The translations under genes and the position numbers were made by a program. Positions 26,144-35,719 of a stretch of 64,000 nt of DNA are shown piece after piece. Position 1 is the first letter of the stretch. The number at the start of each line of letters is the position of its first letter. Location of the stretch: contig CABSIM010000001.1 of assembly GCA_902477765.1 (NCBI GenBank), positions 62,001-126,000 on the forward strand, read 5' to 3'. Below the pieces are notes generated by a model, which saw only the letters and a list, made by a program, of their open reading frames with translations, had not been told where the DNA came from and ran no database searches. The DNA comes from an uncultured Clostridiaceae bacterium. Lineage in GTDB: Bacteria > Bacillota > Clostridia > Lachnospirales > Lachnospiraceae.

Positions 26144-27049
26144 ATGAGGAGAACGATTACGGCCGTATTCATAACCGCGCTGACGCTGACGGGACTGGTG
26201 CTGTTTCTGGGGGCAGGCGGAAGTCTGGAACAGCAGGATGCCGCGGAGGAAGAAGAGAGACTTCTGGATGTGGAAGAAAATCAGCTGACGGAGTTTTCCT
26301 ATGTCTGCGGGGAAACGGAAATGAGATTCGTAAAAAAAGACGGAGTGTGGACGGAAGCCAGGGATCCGGAAGTTCCCATGCGTCAGGATGCTGTCAGCAG
26401 CATGATCGGGGAGTTCCTTCAGGTGCCCTGTTCCGGGTCTGTCTCCCGGACGGGGGATCTCCAGGCATACGGGCTTCATACACCGGACTGGAAAGTGGAA
26501 CTTGTGACTTCAGACGGCAGGGAAATCACGGTTACCGCCGGCAGCCAGGACGGGAACGGACATTATTATGTACAGACGGGGAATGAAGAGGATGTGGTGC
26601 TGCTGGTGAGAAGCAGTGCTTTTGAGCAGCTGACGACAGATTATGACAGTCTGGTGGAAAAGGAGAACTTTTCTTCGGAAATCGGACTGGGGAATCTGAT
26701 CCAGGTGTCCATTACATCGGAAGATTACTCCAGAATTTATACCAGTGCGGACAGGAAAGACCTTGCAGTCATCGTCGGAGGCCTGGGTGCTCTTCAGTTT
26801 GACCGGTTTGCGTCCTACCATGCCCGGGAGGAAGATATGAAGCGATACGGGCTGGATGACGAAAGTGCCACGCGGTTTACCGCGGTCTATGAAGATACGG
26901 GCGGGACAGAACGTATGCTGACTCTGAAAATCGGACACACAGCCGAGGAAGCGCCGGAATGCAGATATGTATACAGGGAAGGATCGGATATGGTGGCGTT
27001 AGCTGCTTCCGAAGTTCTGGAAAATCTTCTCTGTATCCGGAAAGAATAA
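26144..27049 (+). CDS. DUF4340-type membrane-anchored protein
   Basis: The likely start is ATG 26144; GTG 26129 is an alternative because GGAGGTGAG overlaps it. The product is about 301 residues: one N-terminal membrane helix ('TAVFITALTLTGLVLFLGAG') with no lipobox cysteine, then a DUF4340-like domain. It parallels the upstream lipoprotein: 'MRFVKKDGVWTEARDPEVPMRQDAVSSMIGEFL', 'QAYGLHTPDWKVEL', 'GSQDGNGHYYVQTG' and 'YDSLVEKENF'. The pair look like duplicates that took different anchors. A terminator separates them, so they may be expressed separately. Function unknown. Confidence 0.75.
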   Translation: MRRTITAVFITALTLTGLVLFLGAGGSLEQQDAAEEEERLLDVEENQLTEFSYVCGETEMRFVKKDGVWTEARDPEVPMRQDAVSSMIGEFLQVPCSGSVSRTGDLQAYGLHTPDWKVELVTSDGREITVTAGSQDGNGHYYVQTGNEEDVVLLVRSSAFEQLTTDYDSLVEKENFSSEIGLGNLIQVSITSEDYSRIYTSADRKDLAVIVGGLGALQFDRFASYHAREEDMKRYGLDDESATRFTAVYEDTGGTERMLTLKIGHTAEEAPECRYVYREGSDMVALAASEVLENLLCIRKE

Positions 27050-27111
27050 AAAAGGGAAAAAGAAAAGGCCGTTCCGGAACAGGAACATGTTTTCCTGACC
27101 GGAAACAGCCT
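27050..27111 (-). terminator. Terminator of the chromate transporter genes
   Basis: On the minus strand an imperfect hairpin (AGGCTGTTTCCGG against CCGGAACGGCCT, with an inner AACATGTT palindrome) is followed by TTTTCTTTTTCCCTTTTTT. It is placed 22 bases after the end of the second transporter gene. Confidence 0.6.
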
Positions 27112-27133
27112 CTGGAAAGTCCGGAAGCGGCCT

Positions 27134-27721
27134 CTAAACACCTGCAAACCGGAATACGATTCCCACCACAGCGGAAGCGGCAATGAAGACCACAGGATGC
27201 AGATCTCTGGTCTTTTTTATTTTTGCCGTAAAGAGGTAAAGAACAACCATCAGAAGAATATTGCGGAAGCTGATAAGGTCAGTCAGCCTGCCGGTGGCAG
27301 CGTAAAACTCTTTCTGGAACAGCACCAGAACTGCCACAGTCAGACCGGCGGCAGCGATCAGCCCGGTGGAAGCCGGTCTCAGACCGTAAAATGCGGATTT
27401 CACATATTTGCTGTCCTTGAAGGATTTCAGAAAACCGGCAATAATCAGGATGATGATGATGGACGGAGTGATCAGTCCCAGGGTGGCGATGACGGCTCCG
27501 GGAATGCCGCCTGTGGTAAAGCCCACATAGGTAGCCATGTTGACGCCGATGGGTCCGGGCGTGGATTCGGAAATGGCCACCATGTCCGCCAGCTGTCCAT
27601 GGGTGAACCAGCCGGTCTTGTCCGATATGTCATACAGGAAAGGCAGGGTAGCCATGCCCCCGCCGATGGCGAACAGGCCGGCCTTGAAGAATTCGTAAAA
27701 AAGCTGAAAATAAAGCATCAT
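27134..27721 (-). CDS. Chromate transporter family protein, second half-size subunit
   Basis: The 195-residue membrane protein is a short-chain CHR protein. It has 'FFKAGLFAIGGGMATLPFL', 'AISESTPGPIGVNMATYVGFTTGGIPGA' and five to six hydrophobic helices. In two-gene systems, paired half-size subunits are thought to form the transporter that full-length ChrA makes as one chain. Its ATG overlaps the TGA of the neighbouring subunit, so the two are translationally coupled. Chromate or sulfate transport is the family assignment; the actual anion is not determined. Confidence 0.9.
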   Translation of the reverse strand: MMLYFQLFYEFFKAGLFAIGGGMATLPFLYDISDKTGWFTHGQLADMVAISESTPGPIGVNMATYVGFTTGGIPGAVIATLGLITPSIIIILIIAGFLKSFKDSKYVKSAFYGLRPASTGLIAAAGLTVAVLVLFQKEFYAATGRLTDLISFRNILLMVVLYLFTAKIKKTRDLHPVVFIAASAVVGIVFRFAGV

Positions 27722-28260
27722 GATTTTGCAGCCTCCTTATTTTTCAGAATAATGCCGGCAAGGGCAGCCAGAACGATAAAAAGCACCGGAGACAGACTGG
27801 TAAGGGCAGATCCCAGAAATACAATAGCGAAGATCACGAGAGTTGCCTTATCAATCACCGACTTTTTCCAGAGTTTGAGAACCGCGTTGAAAATGAGAAC
27901 GCAGACACAGACACGGATTCCGGCAAAGGCATTCTGCACCGCAGCCAGATGGGCAAAATTCTGAATGAAGGCAGCAATGATGGTGATGATAATCAGAGAG
28001 GGAAACACAACGCCGAGAGTGGCGATGATTCCACCTGTGATGCCTGCAGTTTTCTGTCCTACAAAAGTAGCCGTATTGACGGCAATGATACCGGGGGTGC
28101 ATTGGCCGATGGCATAATAGTCCATCAGTTCTTCTTCGGTCGCCCAGCCGCGCTTTTCCACGACTTCTTTCTGGAGGATCGGCAGCATTGCATAGCCTCC
28201 CCCGAAGGTCAGGCCGCCGATTCTGGCGAAGGTGAAGAAGAGATCAATAAGCTTGTTCAT
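27718..28260 (-). CDS. Chromate transporter family protein, first half-size subunit
   Basis: The 180-residue protein carries the same hallmarks, 'FARIGGLTFGGGYAMLPIL' and 'AIGQCTPGIIAVNTATFVGQKTAGITGGIIATLG', with hydrophobic helices filling the rest. AAAAGGAGAG lies a few bases before its ATG. It is the promoter-proximal partner of the gene at 27134 and is divergent from parE. Confidence 0.9.
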   Translation of the reverse strand: MNKLIDLFFTFARIGGLTFGGGYAMLPILQKEVVEKRGWATEEELMDYYAIGQCTPGIIAVNTATFVGQKTAGITGGIIATLGVVFPSLIIITIIAAFIQNFAHLAAVQNAFAGIRVCVCVLIFNAVLKLWKKSVIDKATLVIFAIVFLGSALTSLSPVLFIVLAALAGIILKNKEAAKS

Positions 28261-28339
28261 GATGTCTCTCCTTTTCTTGAAATCTATATGTTAGGATATA
28301 GCAGAAACGTCCAAAAATCAATGTTCTTTTTTGAAATCC

Positions 28340-28369
28340 TTGCAAAATTCCGGTGAAAGAGTGTATAAT
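28340..28369 (+). promoter_or_regulatory. Promoter of parE-parC
   Basis: TTGCAA (28340-28345) and TATAAT (28364-28369) are separated by 18 bases, 43 bases before the parE ATG. GGAGGTAAA precedes the start. Confidence 0.65.
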
Positions 28370-28412
28370 GGTACGGACTGTAAACTGGTAATACAAGATC
28401 TGGAGGTAAAAC

Positions 28413-30332
28413 ATGGGGAAAGCACAGTATAATGCGGACAGTATCACCGTGCTGGAGGGACTGGAAGCAGTCCGGAAACGCCCTGGTATGTATATCGGGG
28501 GTGTCGGAACAAAAGGCTTAAACCATCTGATCTATGAGATCGTGGACAACTCGGTGGATGAACATCTGGCGGGTTTCTGCACAGAAATTTACGTGACACT
28601 GGAACATGACGGTTCCTGTACCGTACGCGACAACGGCCGCGGAATTCCGGTGGAAATGCATAAAAAAGGTGTTTCCGCAGAGCGGGTGGTATTTTCTACC
28701 CTTCACGCCGGCGGAAAATTCGATAATAATTCCTATAAAACAAGCGGAGGACTGCACGGAGTGGGGTCTTCCGTTGTCAACGCCCTGTCAGAGCGTATGA
28801 AGGTGAGGGTATTCCGGGACGGACTGATCCATTACGATGAATATGAAAAAGGAATTCCGGTGGTGGAACTGAAGGACGGTCTTCTGCCTGTGGAAGGAAA
28901 GACCAGGAACACCGGAACGGAGATCCGTTTCTGGCCGGACGGAAGTATTTTTGAAAAGACCCGGTTCAAGGCGGACTGGCTGAAAAGCCGCCTCCATGAA
29001 ACCGCCTACCTGAATCCGAAACTGACCATATATTATGAAAACCGGCGGGATGGGGAAGAAGAATCCGTGGTTTATTCGGAACCGGATGGTATTGTTGCCT
29101 ATGTAAGGGAACTGAATTCCGGGAAAGAAGCCATTCATGAACCCATATATATCAGAGGAACGGCGGAAAACATAGAAGCAGAGATTGCATTTCAGTTTGT
29201 GGACGCCTTTGAAGAAAATGTGCTGGGATTCTGCAATAATATTTTCACCCAGGAAGGCGGCACCCATCTGGTGGGGTTCAAGACGAAATTTACCATGCTG
29301 ATCAATTCCTATGCCAGAGAACTGGGAATTCTGAAGGAAAAGGACTCCAACTTTACCGGAGCCGATACCAGAAACGGCATGACTGCCGTCATTGCCGTCA
29401 AACATCCGGATCCGATTTTTGAGGGACAGACCAAGACAAAACTGGCCAGTGCCGACGCCACAAAAGCGGTGTTTTCCATCTGCGGCGAGGAGCTGGAACT
29501 GTTTTTCGACAGGAATCTGGATACGCTGAAGGCCATCATCGCCTGTGCGGAAAAATCGGCAAAGATCCGGAAAGCGGAAGAAAAGGCCAAGACCAACATG
29601 CTTTCCAGATCCAGATTCTCCTTTGACAGCAACGGAAAACTTGCCAACTGCGAGAGCCGGGATCCGTCCAAATGTGAAATCTTCATCGTGGAGGGTGACT
29701 CTGCCGGCGGTTCTGCCAAGATGGGCAGGGACCGCCGATTCCAGGCGATTCTTCCGATCCGGGGAAAAATCCTCAATGTAGAAAAGGCGTCCATGGACAA
29801 GGTGCTGGCCAATGCCGAGATCAAGACCATGATCAATTCCTTCGGCTGCGGTTTTTCCGAGGGATACGGCAATGACTTTGACATTTCGAAGCTGCGGTAT
29901 CATAAAATCATTCTGATGACCGATGCGGATGTGGACGGCAGCCATATTGATACGCTGCTTCTGACGTTCCTTTACCGGTTCATGCCGGAACTTATATACA
30001 ACGGCCATGTCTATATTGCCATGCCTCCTCTTTACAAGGTGGTGCCAAAAAAGGGCGAGGAGCAGTATCTGTATGATGATAAGGCACTGGAAGATTACAA
30101 AAGGACCCACAAGGGGGACTTTACGCTTCAGCGGTATAAAGGCCTGGGAGAAATGGATGCGGAACAGCTGTGGGAGACCACGCTGAATCCGGAAAACCGG
30201 GTGCTGAAACTGGTGGAGATCGAAGACGCCAGAATGGCTTCTGAGGTAACGGAGCTTCTTATGGGAAGCGATGTGCCGCCGAGAAAACAGTTTATTTATG
30301 ACCATGCCGATGAGGCGGTCATCGACGCATAG
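28413..30332 (+). CDS. parE: DNA topoisomerase IV subunit B
   Basis: The 639-residue GHKL ATPase has 'EAVRKRPGMYIGG', 'EIVDNSVDEHLAG', 'RDNGRGIPVEMH' and 'KTSGGLHGVGSSVVNALS' for ATP binding. The TOPRIM elements 'CEIFIVEGDSAGGSAKMGRD' and 'ILMTDADVDGSHIDTLLLTF' follow. Subunit B drives strand passage for decatenation with ATP. The length and pairing with a 745-residue A subunit, away from dnaA/recF, point to topoisomerase IV rather than gyrase, though the two are close. parC follows after 11 bases. Confidence 0.92.
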   Translation: MGKAQYNADSITVLEGLEAVRKRPGMYIGGVGTKGLNHLIYEIVDNSVDEHLAGFCTEIYVTLEHDGSCTVRDNGRGIPVEMHKKGVSAERVVFSTLHAGGKFDNNSYKTSGGLHGVGSSVVNALSERMKVRVFRDGLIHYDEYEKGIPVVELKDGLLPVEGKTRNTGTEIRFWPDGSIFEKTRFKADWLKSRLHETAYLNPKLTIYYENRRDGEEESVVYSEPDGIVAYVRELNSGKEAIHEPIYIRGTAENIEAEIAFQFVDAFEENVLGFCNNIFTQEGGTHLVGFKTKFTMLINSYARELGILKEKDSNFTGADTRNGMTAVIAVKHPDPIFEGQTKTKLASADATKAVFSICGEELELFFDRNLDTLKAIIACAEKSAKIRKAEEKAKTNMLSRSRFSFDSNGKLANCESRDPSKCEIFIVEGDSAGGSAKMGRDRRFQAILPIRGKILNVEKASMDKVLANAEIKTMINSFGCGFSEGYGNDFDISKLRYHKIILMTDADVDGSHIDTLLLTFLYRFMPELIYNGHVYIAMPPLYKVVPKKGEEQYLYDDKALEDYKRTHKGDFTLQRYKGLGEMDAEQLWETTLNPENRVLKLVEIEDARMASEVTELLMGSDVPPRKQFIYDHADEAVIDA

Positions 30333-30343
30333 AGGGAGAACAT

Positions 30344-32581
30344 ATGGCCGAAAAAATAGTAAGAACGGAATATTCGGAGGAAATGCAGAAAAGTTATCTG
30401 GATTACTCCATGAGCGTCATTACGGCCCGTGCCATTCCCGATGCCCGGGACGGACTGAAACCGGTCCAGCGGCGCGTGCTGTATGACATGAGCGAGCTTC
30501 ATCTGAACCACGACAAACCTCACCGGAAATCGGCGCGTATCGTGGGAGATACCATGGGTAAGTATCATCCCCATGGAGACAGTTCCATATATGAGACTCT
30601 GGTGGTCATGTCCCAGGTATTCAAGAAGGGAATGCCTCTGGTGGACGGCCACGGAAATTTCGGCTCCATCGAGGGAGACGGGGCCGCTGCCATGCGTTAC
30701 ACGGAAGCGCGGCTTCAGAAGTTTGCGGAAGAGGTCTATCTGAAAGACCTGGACAAGACCGTGGAGTTTGTGTCCAATTATGATGAGACGGAAAAGGAAC
30801 CGGAAGTGCTTCCGGTACGCGTGCCCAACCTTCTGATCAACGGGGCGGAAGGAATTGCCGTGGGAATGAGTACCAGCATTCCGCCTCACAACCTGGGGGA
30901 AGTCATCGATGTGCTGAAGGCTTATATTGACAACCGGCTCCTGACGGTTCAGGACCTGATGGAATATATGCCGGGACCGGATTTTCCCACAGGCGGCATC
31001 ATTGCCAATAAAAGCGATCTCCTTTCCATTTATGAAACGGGAAGCGGCAGGCTGAAACTGAGAGGCCGTATGGAAGTGGAACTGGGAAGGAGAAAGGCGG
31101 ACCGGGACAAACTGGTCATTACCGAGATTCCATATACCATGATCGGGGCCGGAATCAACAAGCTGCTGGTGGACATTGCAGATCTGGTGGAATCCAAAAA
31201 ACTTCCGGATGTGGTGGATATCTCCAATCAGTCCAGCAAAGAGGGAATCCGTATTGTACTGGAGCTGAAAAAAGACGCGGACATCCGCAGAATCCGGAAT
31301 CTGCTGTATAAAAAAACCAAGCTGGAAGACACGTTCGGCGTCAATATGCTGGCCATTGCCGACGGCAGACCGGAAACCATGAATCTGAAGGAGATTCTGA
31401 ATACGTTTCTGGAATTCCAGTACCGGAATATGACGAAAAAGTACAATGTGCTTCTGGAAAAGGAACTGGAAAAGAAGGAGATTCAGGAAGGACTCATCGA
31501 AGCCTGCGACGTGATCGATCTGATTATCGCTGTCCTCAGAGGCTCAAAAAACATGAAAGATGCCAAGGAGTGCCTGATGCATGGGGATATTTCAAAAATC
31601 CGGTTCCGGGTTCCGGGATTCGAAGAGGATGCCAGGAAACTCTGTTTTACGGAAAAACAGGCCACGGCAATTCTGGAAATGCGCCTTTATAAGCTCATCG
31701 GACTGGAGATCATAGCCCTTCAGAAGGCATACAAGGAAACGCTGAAGAAAATCAGGGAATACCGTCATATTCTGTCAAGTCAGAAAAACATGGATGCGGT
31801 TATAAAAGAGGATCTGGATCATATAAAGGAAGAATTTGCCTCGCCGCGCCGTACTTCCATTGAAGACGGAGAAGAAATCGTCTGCGAAGAAGTAAAGGAA
31901 GCTGCCAGAGAAGTGGTTTTTGTCATGGACCGGTTCGGTTACTGCAAGACCATGGACAAAGCACTGTATGAAAAGAATCAGGAAACGGCTGAGACGGAAA
32001 ATGTCCGCTGTCTGCCGGTGATGAGTGATGGCAGACTCTGCTTCTTTACGGATCTGGGAAGTATGTATCAGGTGAAGGTTTCCGACGTTCCGGCCGGAAA
32101 AATCAGGGACAAGGGAGTGCCCCTGGACAATATCAGCCGGTTTGACGGAAGCAGGGAGAAAATTCTGCACATGGCGGCAGCTTCGACACTTGCGGAAACA
32201 AGACTTCTGTTTGCCACGGCGCAGTCCATGGTAAAGATCGTGACAGGAAATGAATTCATCACGGCCAACCGCATGGTGTCCGCCACCAAGCTTTCCGACG
32301 GAGATACCGTGGTCTGTGTGCGTCCCGTCAGAACAGCGGGAGATGTGGTGCTGAGATCGGCGGGAGGCATGTTCCTGAAATTTTCCATGGAAGAGATTCC
32401 ATGTCTGAAAAAGAATTCCAGAGGTGTCCGCGGCATGAAGCTTTCCGACGGGGATTCCCTGGAAGACGTATATTTTGCAGATGAAGAGCCGATCATCCGC
32501 TACAGAGAAAAAGAGGTGCACCTGACCCGGCTGAAGAATGCAAAACGGGACGGAAAAGGAAGTAAGGTACGCCTTTCATAA
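30344..32581 (+). CDS. parC: DNA topoisomerase IV subunit A
   Basis: The 745-residue subunit cuts and rejoins DNA. The catalytic Tyr119 lies in 'AAAMRYTEARL', and the quinolone-resistance region contains 'KYHPHGDSSIYETLV'. A breakage-reunion core with a coiled coil is followed by a beta-propeller with degenerate blades ('SDGDTVVCVRPVRTAGDVVL', 'SRGVRGMKLSDGDSL'). The lack of a clear GyrA box favours ParC over GyrA. AGAGGGAG precedes the ATG. Confidence 0.92.
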   Translation: MAEKIVRTEYSEEMQKSYLDYSMSVITARAIPDARDGLKPVQRRVLYDMSELHLNHDKPHRKSARIVGDTMGKYHPHGDSSIYETLVVMSQVFKKGMPLVDGHGNFGSIEGDGAAAMRYTEARLQKFAEEVYLKDLDKTVEFVSNYDETEKEPEVLPVRVPNLLINGAEGIAVGMSTSIPPHNLGEVIDVLKAYIDNRLLTVQDLMEYMPGPDFPTGGIIANKSDLLSIYETGSGRLKLRGRMEVELGRRKADRDKLVITEIPYTMIGAGINKLLVDIADLVESKKLPDVVDISNQSSKEGIRIVLELKKDADIRRIRNLLYKKTKLEDTFGVNMLAIADGRPETMNLKEILNTFLEFQYRNMTKKYNVLLEKELEKKEIQEGLIEACDVIDLIIAVLRGSKNMKDAKECLMHGDISKIRFRVPGFEEDARKLCFTEKQATAILEMRLYKLIGLEIIALQKAYKETLKKIREYRHILSSQKNMDAVIKEDLDHIKEEFASPRRTSIEDGEEIVCEEVKEAAREVVFVMDRFGYCKTMDKALYEKNQETAETENVRCLPVMSDGRLCFFTDLGSMYQVKVSDVPAGKIRDKGVPLDNISRFDGSREKILHMAAASTLAETRLLFATAQSMVKIVTGNEFITANRMVSATKLSDGDTVVCVRPVRTAGDVVLRSAGGMFLKFSMEEIPCLKKNSRGVRGMKLSDGDSLEDVYFADEEPIIRYREKEVHLTRLKNAKRDGKGSKVRLS

Positions 32582-32607
32582 ACAGAAAAAAGGAGAATGA
32601 CAGCCAT

Positions 32608-33327
32608 ATGGAACTGACACCGACGCCTCATATCGGGGCAGAACGCGGAGAAATTGCGGAATCGATCCTGCTTCCAGGAGATCCGCTCCGTGCCAGGATG
32701 ATTGCAGAGAAATTTTTTACGGATCCTGTACAGTTTAATTCCACCAGAAATATGCTGGGCTTTACGGGAACATGGAACGGGAAACGGATTTCCGTCATGG
32801 GAACGGGGATGGGATGTCCGTCCATGGGAATCTATTCCCATGAACTGATTCATGCCTATGGGGTCAGAGAACTGATCCGTGTGGGAACGGCAGGTGCCAT
32901 GAATGAAAAGGTAAAGGTGAGAGATCTGGTTCTGGCCATGGGAGCCTGCTCCAATACCGGATATACAAAACTTTTCGAACTTCCGGGAGAATTTTCCTGC
33001 ATCAGCAGCTTCCGCCTGCTGAGAAAGGCTGCCGAAGCTGCGGAAAAACATGGCCTTTCCTTTCATGTGGGGAATGTCCTGACTTCAGACATGTTCTATT
33101 CCCCTGTAAAAAAGGAAAAAACAGTGCCCGATTTTGCAGATATGGGTGTTCTGGCGGCAGAAATGGAGACAGCAGCCCTTTATGCAAACGCTGCGCTGGC
33201 CGGTGCGGACGCCCTTACCATCTGTACGGTTTCCGATTCCATGGTGACCGGAGAAACCACCACGGCAGAAGAGAGGGAAACTTCTTTTCTGGATATGGTA
33301 CAGGTGGCGCTGGAAACGCTTTTCTGA
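32608..33327 (+). CDS. deoD: Purine nucleoside phosphorylase, DeoD type
   Basis: This 239-residue hexameric phosphorylase cleaves purine (deoxy)nucleosides with phosphate. 'TPHIGAERGEIAESILLPGDPLRA' binds phosphate. 'GTGMGCPSMGIYSHELI' and 'GVLAAEMETAALYANAA' (with Met-Glu-Thr at the ribose) and 'TVSDSMVTGE' complete the active site. AAAAGGAGAATGAC precedes the ATG, 26 bases after parC, so readthrough is possible. Confidence 0.96.
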   Translation: MELTPTPHIGAERGEIAESILLPGDPLRARMIAEKFFTDPVQFNSTRNMLGFTGTWNGKRISVMGTGMGCPSMGIYSHELIHAYGVRELIRVGTAGAMNEKVKVRDLVLAMGACSNTGYTKLFELPGEFSCISSFRLLRKAAEAAEKHGLSFHVGNVLTSDMFYSPVKKEKTVPDFADMGVLAAEMETAALYANAALAGADALTICTVSDSMVTGETTTAEERETSFLDMVQVALETLF

Positions 33328-33443
33328 TCCGCGGGAGTGAAGATTCTTTGCTGAGGTTTCTTGATTTTTTGACGGAATTGCGGTAGGATAAGACAATAAT
33401 ACGCTGCTGTGATGAACAGAAGTGCATGAGGAGACGATGAATT

Positions 33444-34529
33444 ATGGAAAAGAAACTGAAAGTGGGAATTCTGGGCGCCACCGGCATGGTGGGCCAGAGA
33501 TTTATTTCCCTTCTGGAAAACCATCCCTGGTTTGAAGTGACTACCGTAGCGGCAAGTCCCAGATCAGCAGGAAAAACATATGAAGAAGCAGTGGGCGGCA
33601 GATGGAAAATGACAACACCGATGCCGGAAGGCGTAAAGAAGCTGGTGGTCAGAAATGTCAATGATGTGGAGGATGTGGCGGCGTCCGTGGACTTTGTGTT
33701 CAGTGCCGTGGATATGACAAAAGAAGAGATCCGTGCCATTGAGGAAGCCTATGCAAAGACGGAGACTCCCGTGGTTTCCAATAACAGTGCACACCGCTGG
33801 ACTCCGGATGTCCCCATGGTGATTCCGGAAGTCAATCCGGAACACTTTTCCGTCATCCGTTCCCAGAAAAAGAGACTGGGCACAGAACGTGGGTTTATTG
33901 CCGTAAAACCCAACTGTTCCATTCAGAGCTATGCCCCGGTGCTTTCCGCATGGAGAAAATTTGAGCCGTATGAAGTGGTGGCTACCACATATCAGGCCAT
34001 TTCCGGCGCAGGAAAAACATTCCGTGACTGGCCGGAAATGGAAGGAAACGTGATTCCCTATATCGGGGGAGAAGAGGAAAAAAGCGAACAGGAGCCGCTG
34101 CGCATCTGGGGAACCGTGGAAGGCGGACAGATCGTAAAGGCATCAGAGCCGGTGATCACCTGTCAGTGTGTGCGGGTGCCGGTGCTCAACGGACACACGG
34201 CTGCGGTTTTTGTGAAATTCAGAAAGAAACCGTCAAAAGAACAGCTGATTGAAGCCATGACTTCCTTCCGCGGCCTGCCGCAGGAATATGAGCTTCCCAG
34301 TGCGCCGAAGCAGTTTATTCAGTATCTGGAGGAAGATAACCGCCCGCAGGTGGCTCTGGATGTGGATTTTGAAAACGGCATGGGAATTTCCGTAGGGCGT
34401 CTGAGAGAAGACACGGTATATGACTGGAAATTCATCGGGCTTTCCCATAATACGGTCCGGGGAGCTGCAGGAGGCGCCATCCTCTGTGCGGAACTTCTGA
34501 CAAAGCAGGGATATATCAGCAGAAGATAA
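33444..34529 (+). CDS. asd: Aspartate-semialdehyde dehydrogenase
   Basis: The 361-residue enzyme reduces aspartyl phosphate to the semialdehyde with NADPH, feeding lysine, diaminopimelate, threonine and methionine synthesis. 'GILGATGMVGQRFISLL' is the Rossmann loop. Catalytic Cys lies in 'VKPNCSIQSYAPVL' and the active-site His in 'VPVLNGHTAAVFV'. The length and the 'NNSAHRW' motif place it in the archaeal/fungal-like branch that also occurs in Clostridia. A 116-base gap precedes it. Confidence 0.95.
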   Translation: MEKKLKVGILGATGMVGQRFISLLENHPWFEVTTVAASPRSAGKTYEEAVGGRWKMTTPMPEGVKKLVVRNVNDVEDVAASVDFVFSAVDMTKEEIRAIEEAYAKTETPVVSNNSAHRWTPDVPMVIPEVNPEHFSVIRSQKKRLGTERGFIAVKPNCSIQSYAPVLSAWRKFEPYEVVATTYQAISGAGKTFRDWPEMEGNVIPYIGGEEEKSEQEPLRIWGTVEGGQIVKASEPVITCQCVRVPVLNGHTAAVFVKFRKKPSKEQLIEAMTSFRGLPQEYELPSAPKQFIQYLEEDNRPQVALDVDFENGMGISVGRLREDTVYDWKFIGLSHNTVRGAAGGAILCAELLTKQGYISRR

Positions 34530-34582
34530 AAGTTTCATGACGGCGGGCCGGCCGGAAAACGGCCTGAAAGGGAGGAAATGCC

Positions 34583-35632
34583 ATGATCAGAAAGGAAAGC
34601 TTCGGACAGATGCCGGACGGACGTCCGGTGAGTCTCTACACCATCGAAAATCAGGGCGGTGTGTCCGCTTCATTTACAGACCTGGGAGCCGTGTGGGTGA
34701 AGATGCTGGTGCCGGACAGAAACGGGCAGACTGCAGATGTGCTGCTGGGATTTGATGATGCGGACGGATATCTGAACAACGGACCGCATTTCGGATCCGT
34801 GGTGGGAAGAATCGCCAACCGCACGGCAGGGGGCAGATTCTCTCTGAACGGCAGGGAATATCATCTGGCAGTCAACAATGGACCCAATAATCTGCACAGC
34901 GGCCCGGACTATTATGACAGACGGCTCTGGAACGCAGAGACGGACGCAGACGGAAACCGTGTGACCTTTTCTCTGGAAAGTCCTGACGGGGATCAGGGAT
35001 TTCCGGGAAATGCCGGAATCCTGGTGACCTATTCCCTGACGGAAGATGATACCGTGGAAATTACATACAGATTCCGCTGCGATCAGGATACGCCGGTGAA
35101 TCTGACCAATCATGCCTATTTCAACCTGGGCGGACATGACGGAGGAACGGTTCTGGATCATGCAATCCGCATTGATGCGGATTTCTTTACCCCCAACGGA
35201 GCAGATTCTGTTCCCACGGGAGAAATCCTGCGGGTGGACGGCACGCCCATGGATTTCAGAACGGAAAAAAAGATCGGACAGGAAATTGACGCCGGGTTTT
35301 CGCAGCTGGTGCAGGCCGGCGGATATGATCAGAACTGGTGTCTGAATCATCCGGAGCGGGTATACAGCCCCGCAGCCTGGGCTTATGATGAAAAGAGCGG
35401 ACGGGAAATGGAAGTTTTTACGGATCTTCCCGGAGTTCAGCTTTATACCGCCAACGGGCTGAAAGATACGACGGGGAAGGACGGCATTGTTTACGGGCGC
35501 CGGGAGGCATTCTGTTTTGAAACGCAGTTTTATCCGGATTCGGTCAACAGGCCGCAGTTTCCGTCTGTGATCCTGAAAGCAGGTACAGAATTTTTAAGCC
35601 GCACCGGTTACCGGTTCGGCGTCAGAAAATAA
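34583..35632 (+). CDS. galM: Aldose 1-epimerase (mutarotase)
   Basis: The 349-residue beta-sandwich enzyme interconverts alpha and beta anomers of hexoses. Conserved elements are 'GSVVGRIANRTAGGRFSLNG', the catalytic His in 'LTNHAYFNLGGH' and the catalytic Glu in 'AFCFETQFYPDSVNRPQFPS'. GGGAGG precedes the ATG. No Leloir-pathway genes are nearby, so it acts in general sugar metabolism. A terminator follows. Confidence 0.95.
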   Translation: MIRKESFGQMPDGRPVSLYTIENQGGVSASFTDLGAVWVKMLVPDRNGQTADVLLGFDDADGYLNNGPHFGSVVGRIANRTAGGRFSLNGREYHLAVNNGPNNLHSGPDYYDRRLWNAETDADGNRVTFSLESPDGDQGFPGNAGILVTYSLTEDDTVEITYRFRCDQDTPVNLTNHAYFNLGGHDGGTVLDHAIRIDADFFTPNGADSVPTGEILRVDGTPMDFRTEKKIGQEIDAGFSQLVQAGGYDQNWCLNHPERVYSPAAWAYDEKSGREMEVFTDLPGVQLYTANGLKDTTGKDGIVYGRREAFCFETQFYPDSVNRPQFPSVILKAGTEFLSRTGYRFGVRK

Positions 35633-35643
35633 AGCAAGGAATG

Positions 35644-35687
35644 TGCCCGGCGGTCCTGTCGGAAGGCAGAGACGGACCGGGCATTTT
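35644..35687 (+). terminator. Terminator after galM
   Basis: TGCCCGG..GTCC pairs with GGACCGGGCA with a small bulge, followed by TTTTC. Confidence 0.7.
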
Positions 35688-35719
35688 CAGGTTCCGGGGA
35701 AATTACAGAAAGGAAATCC

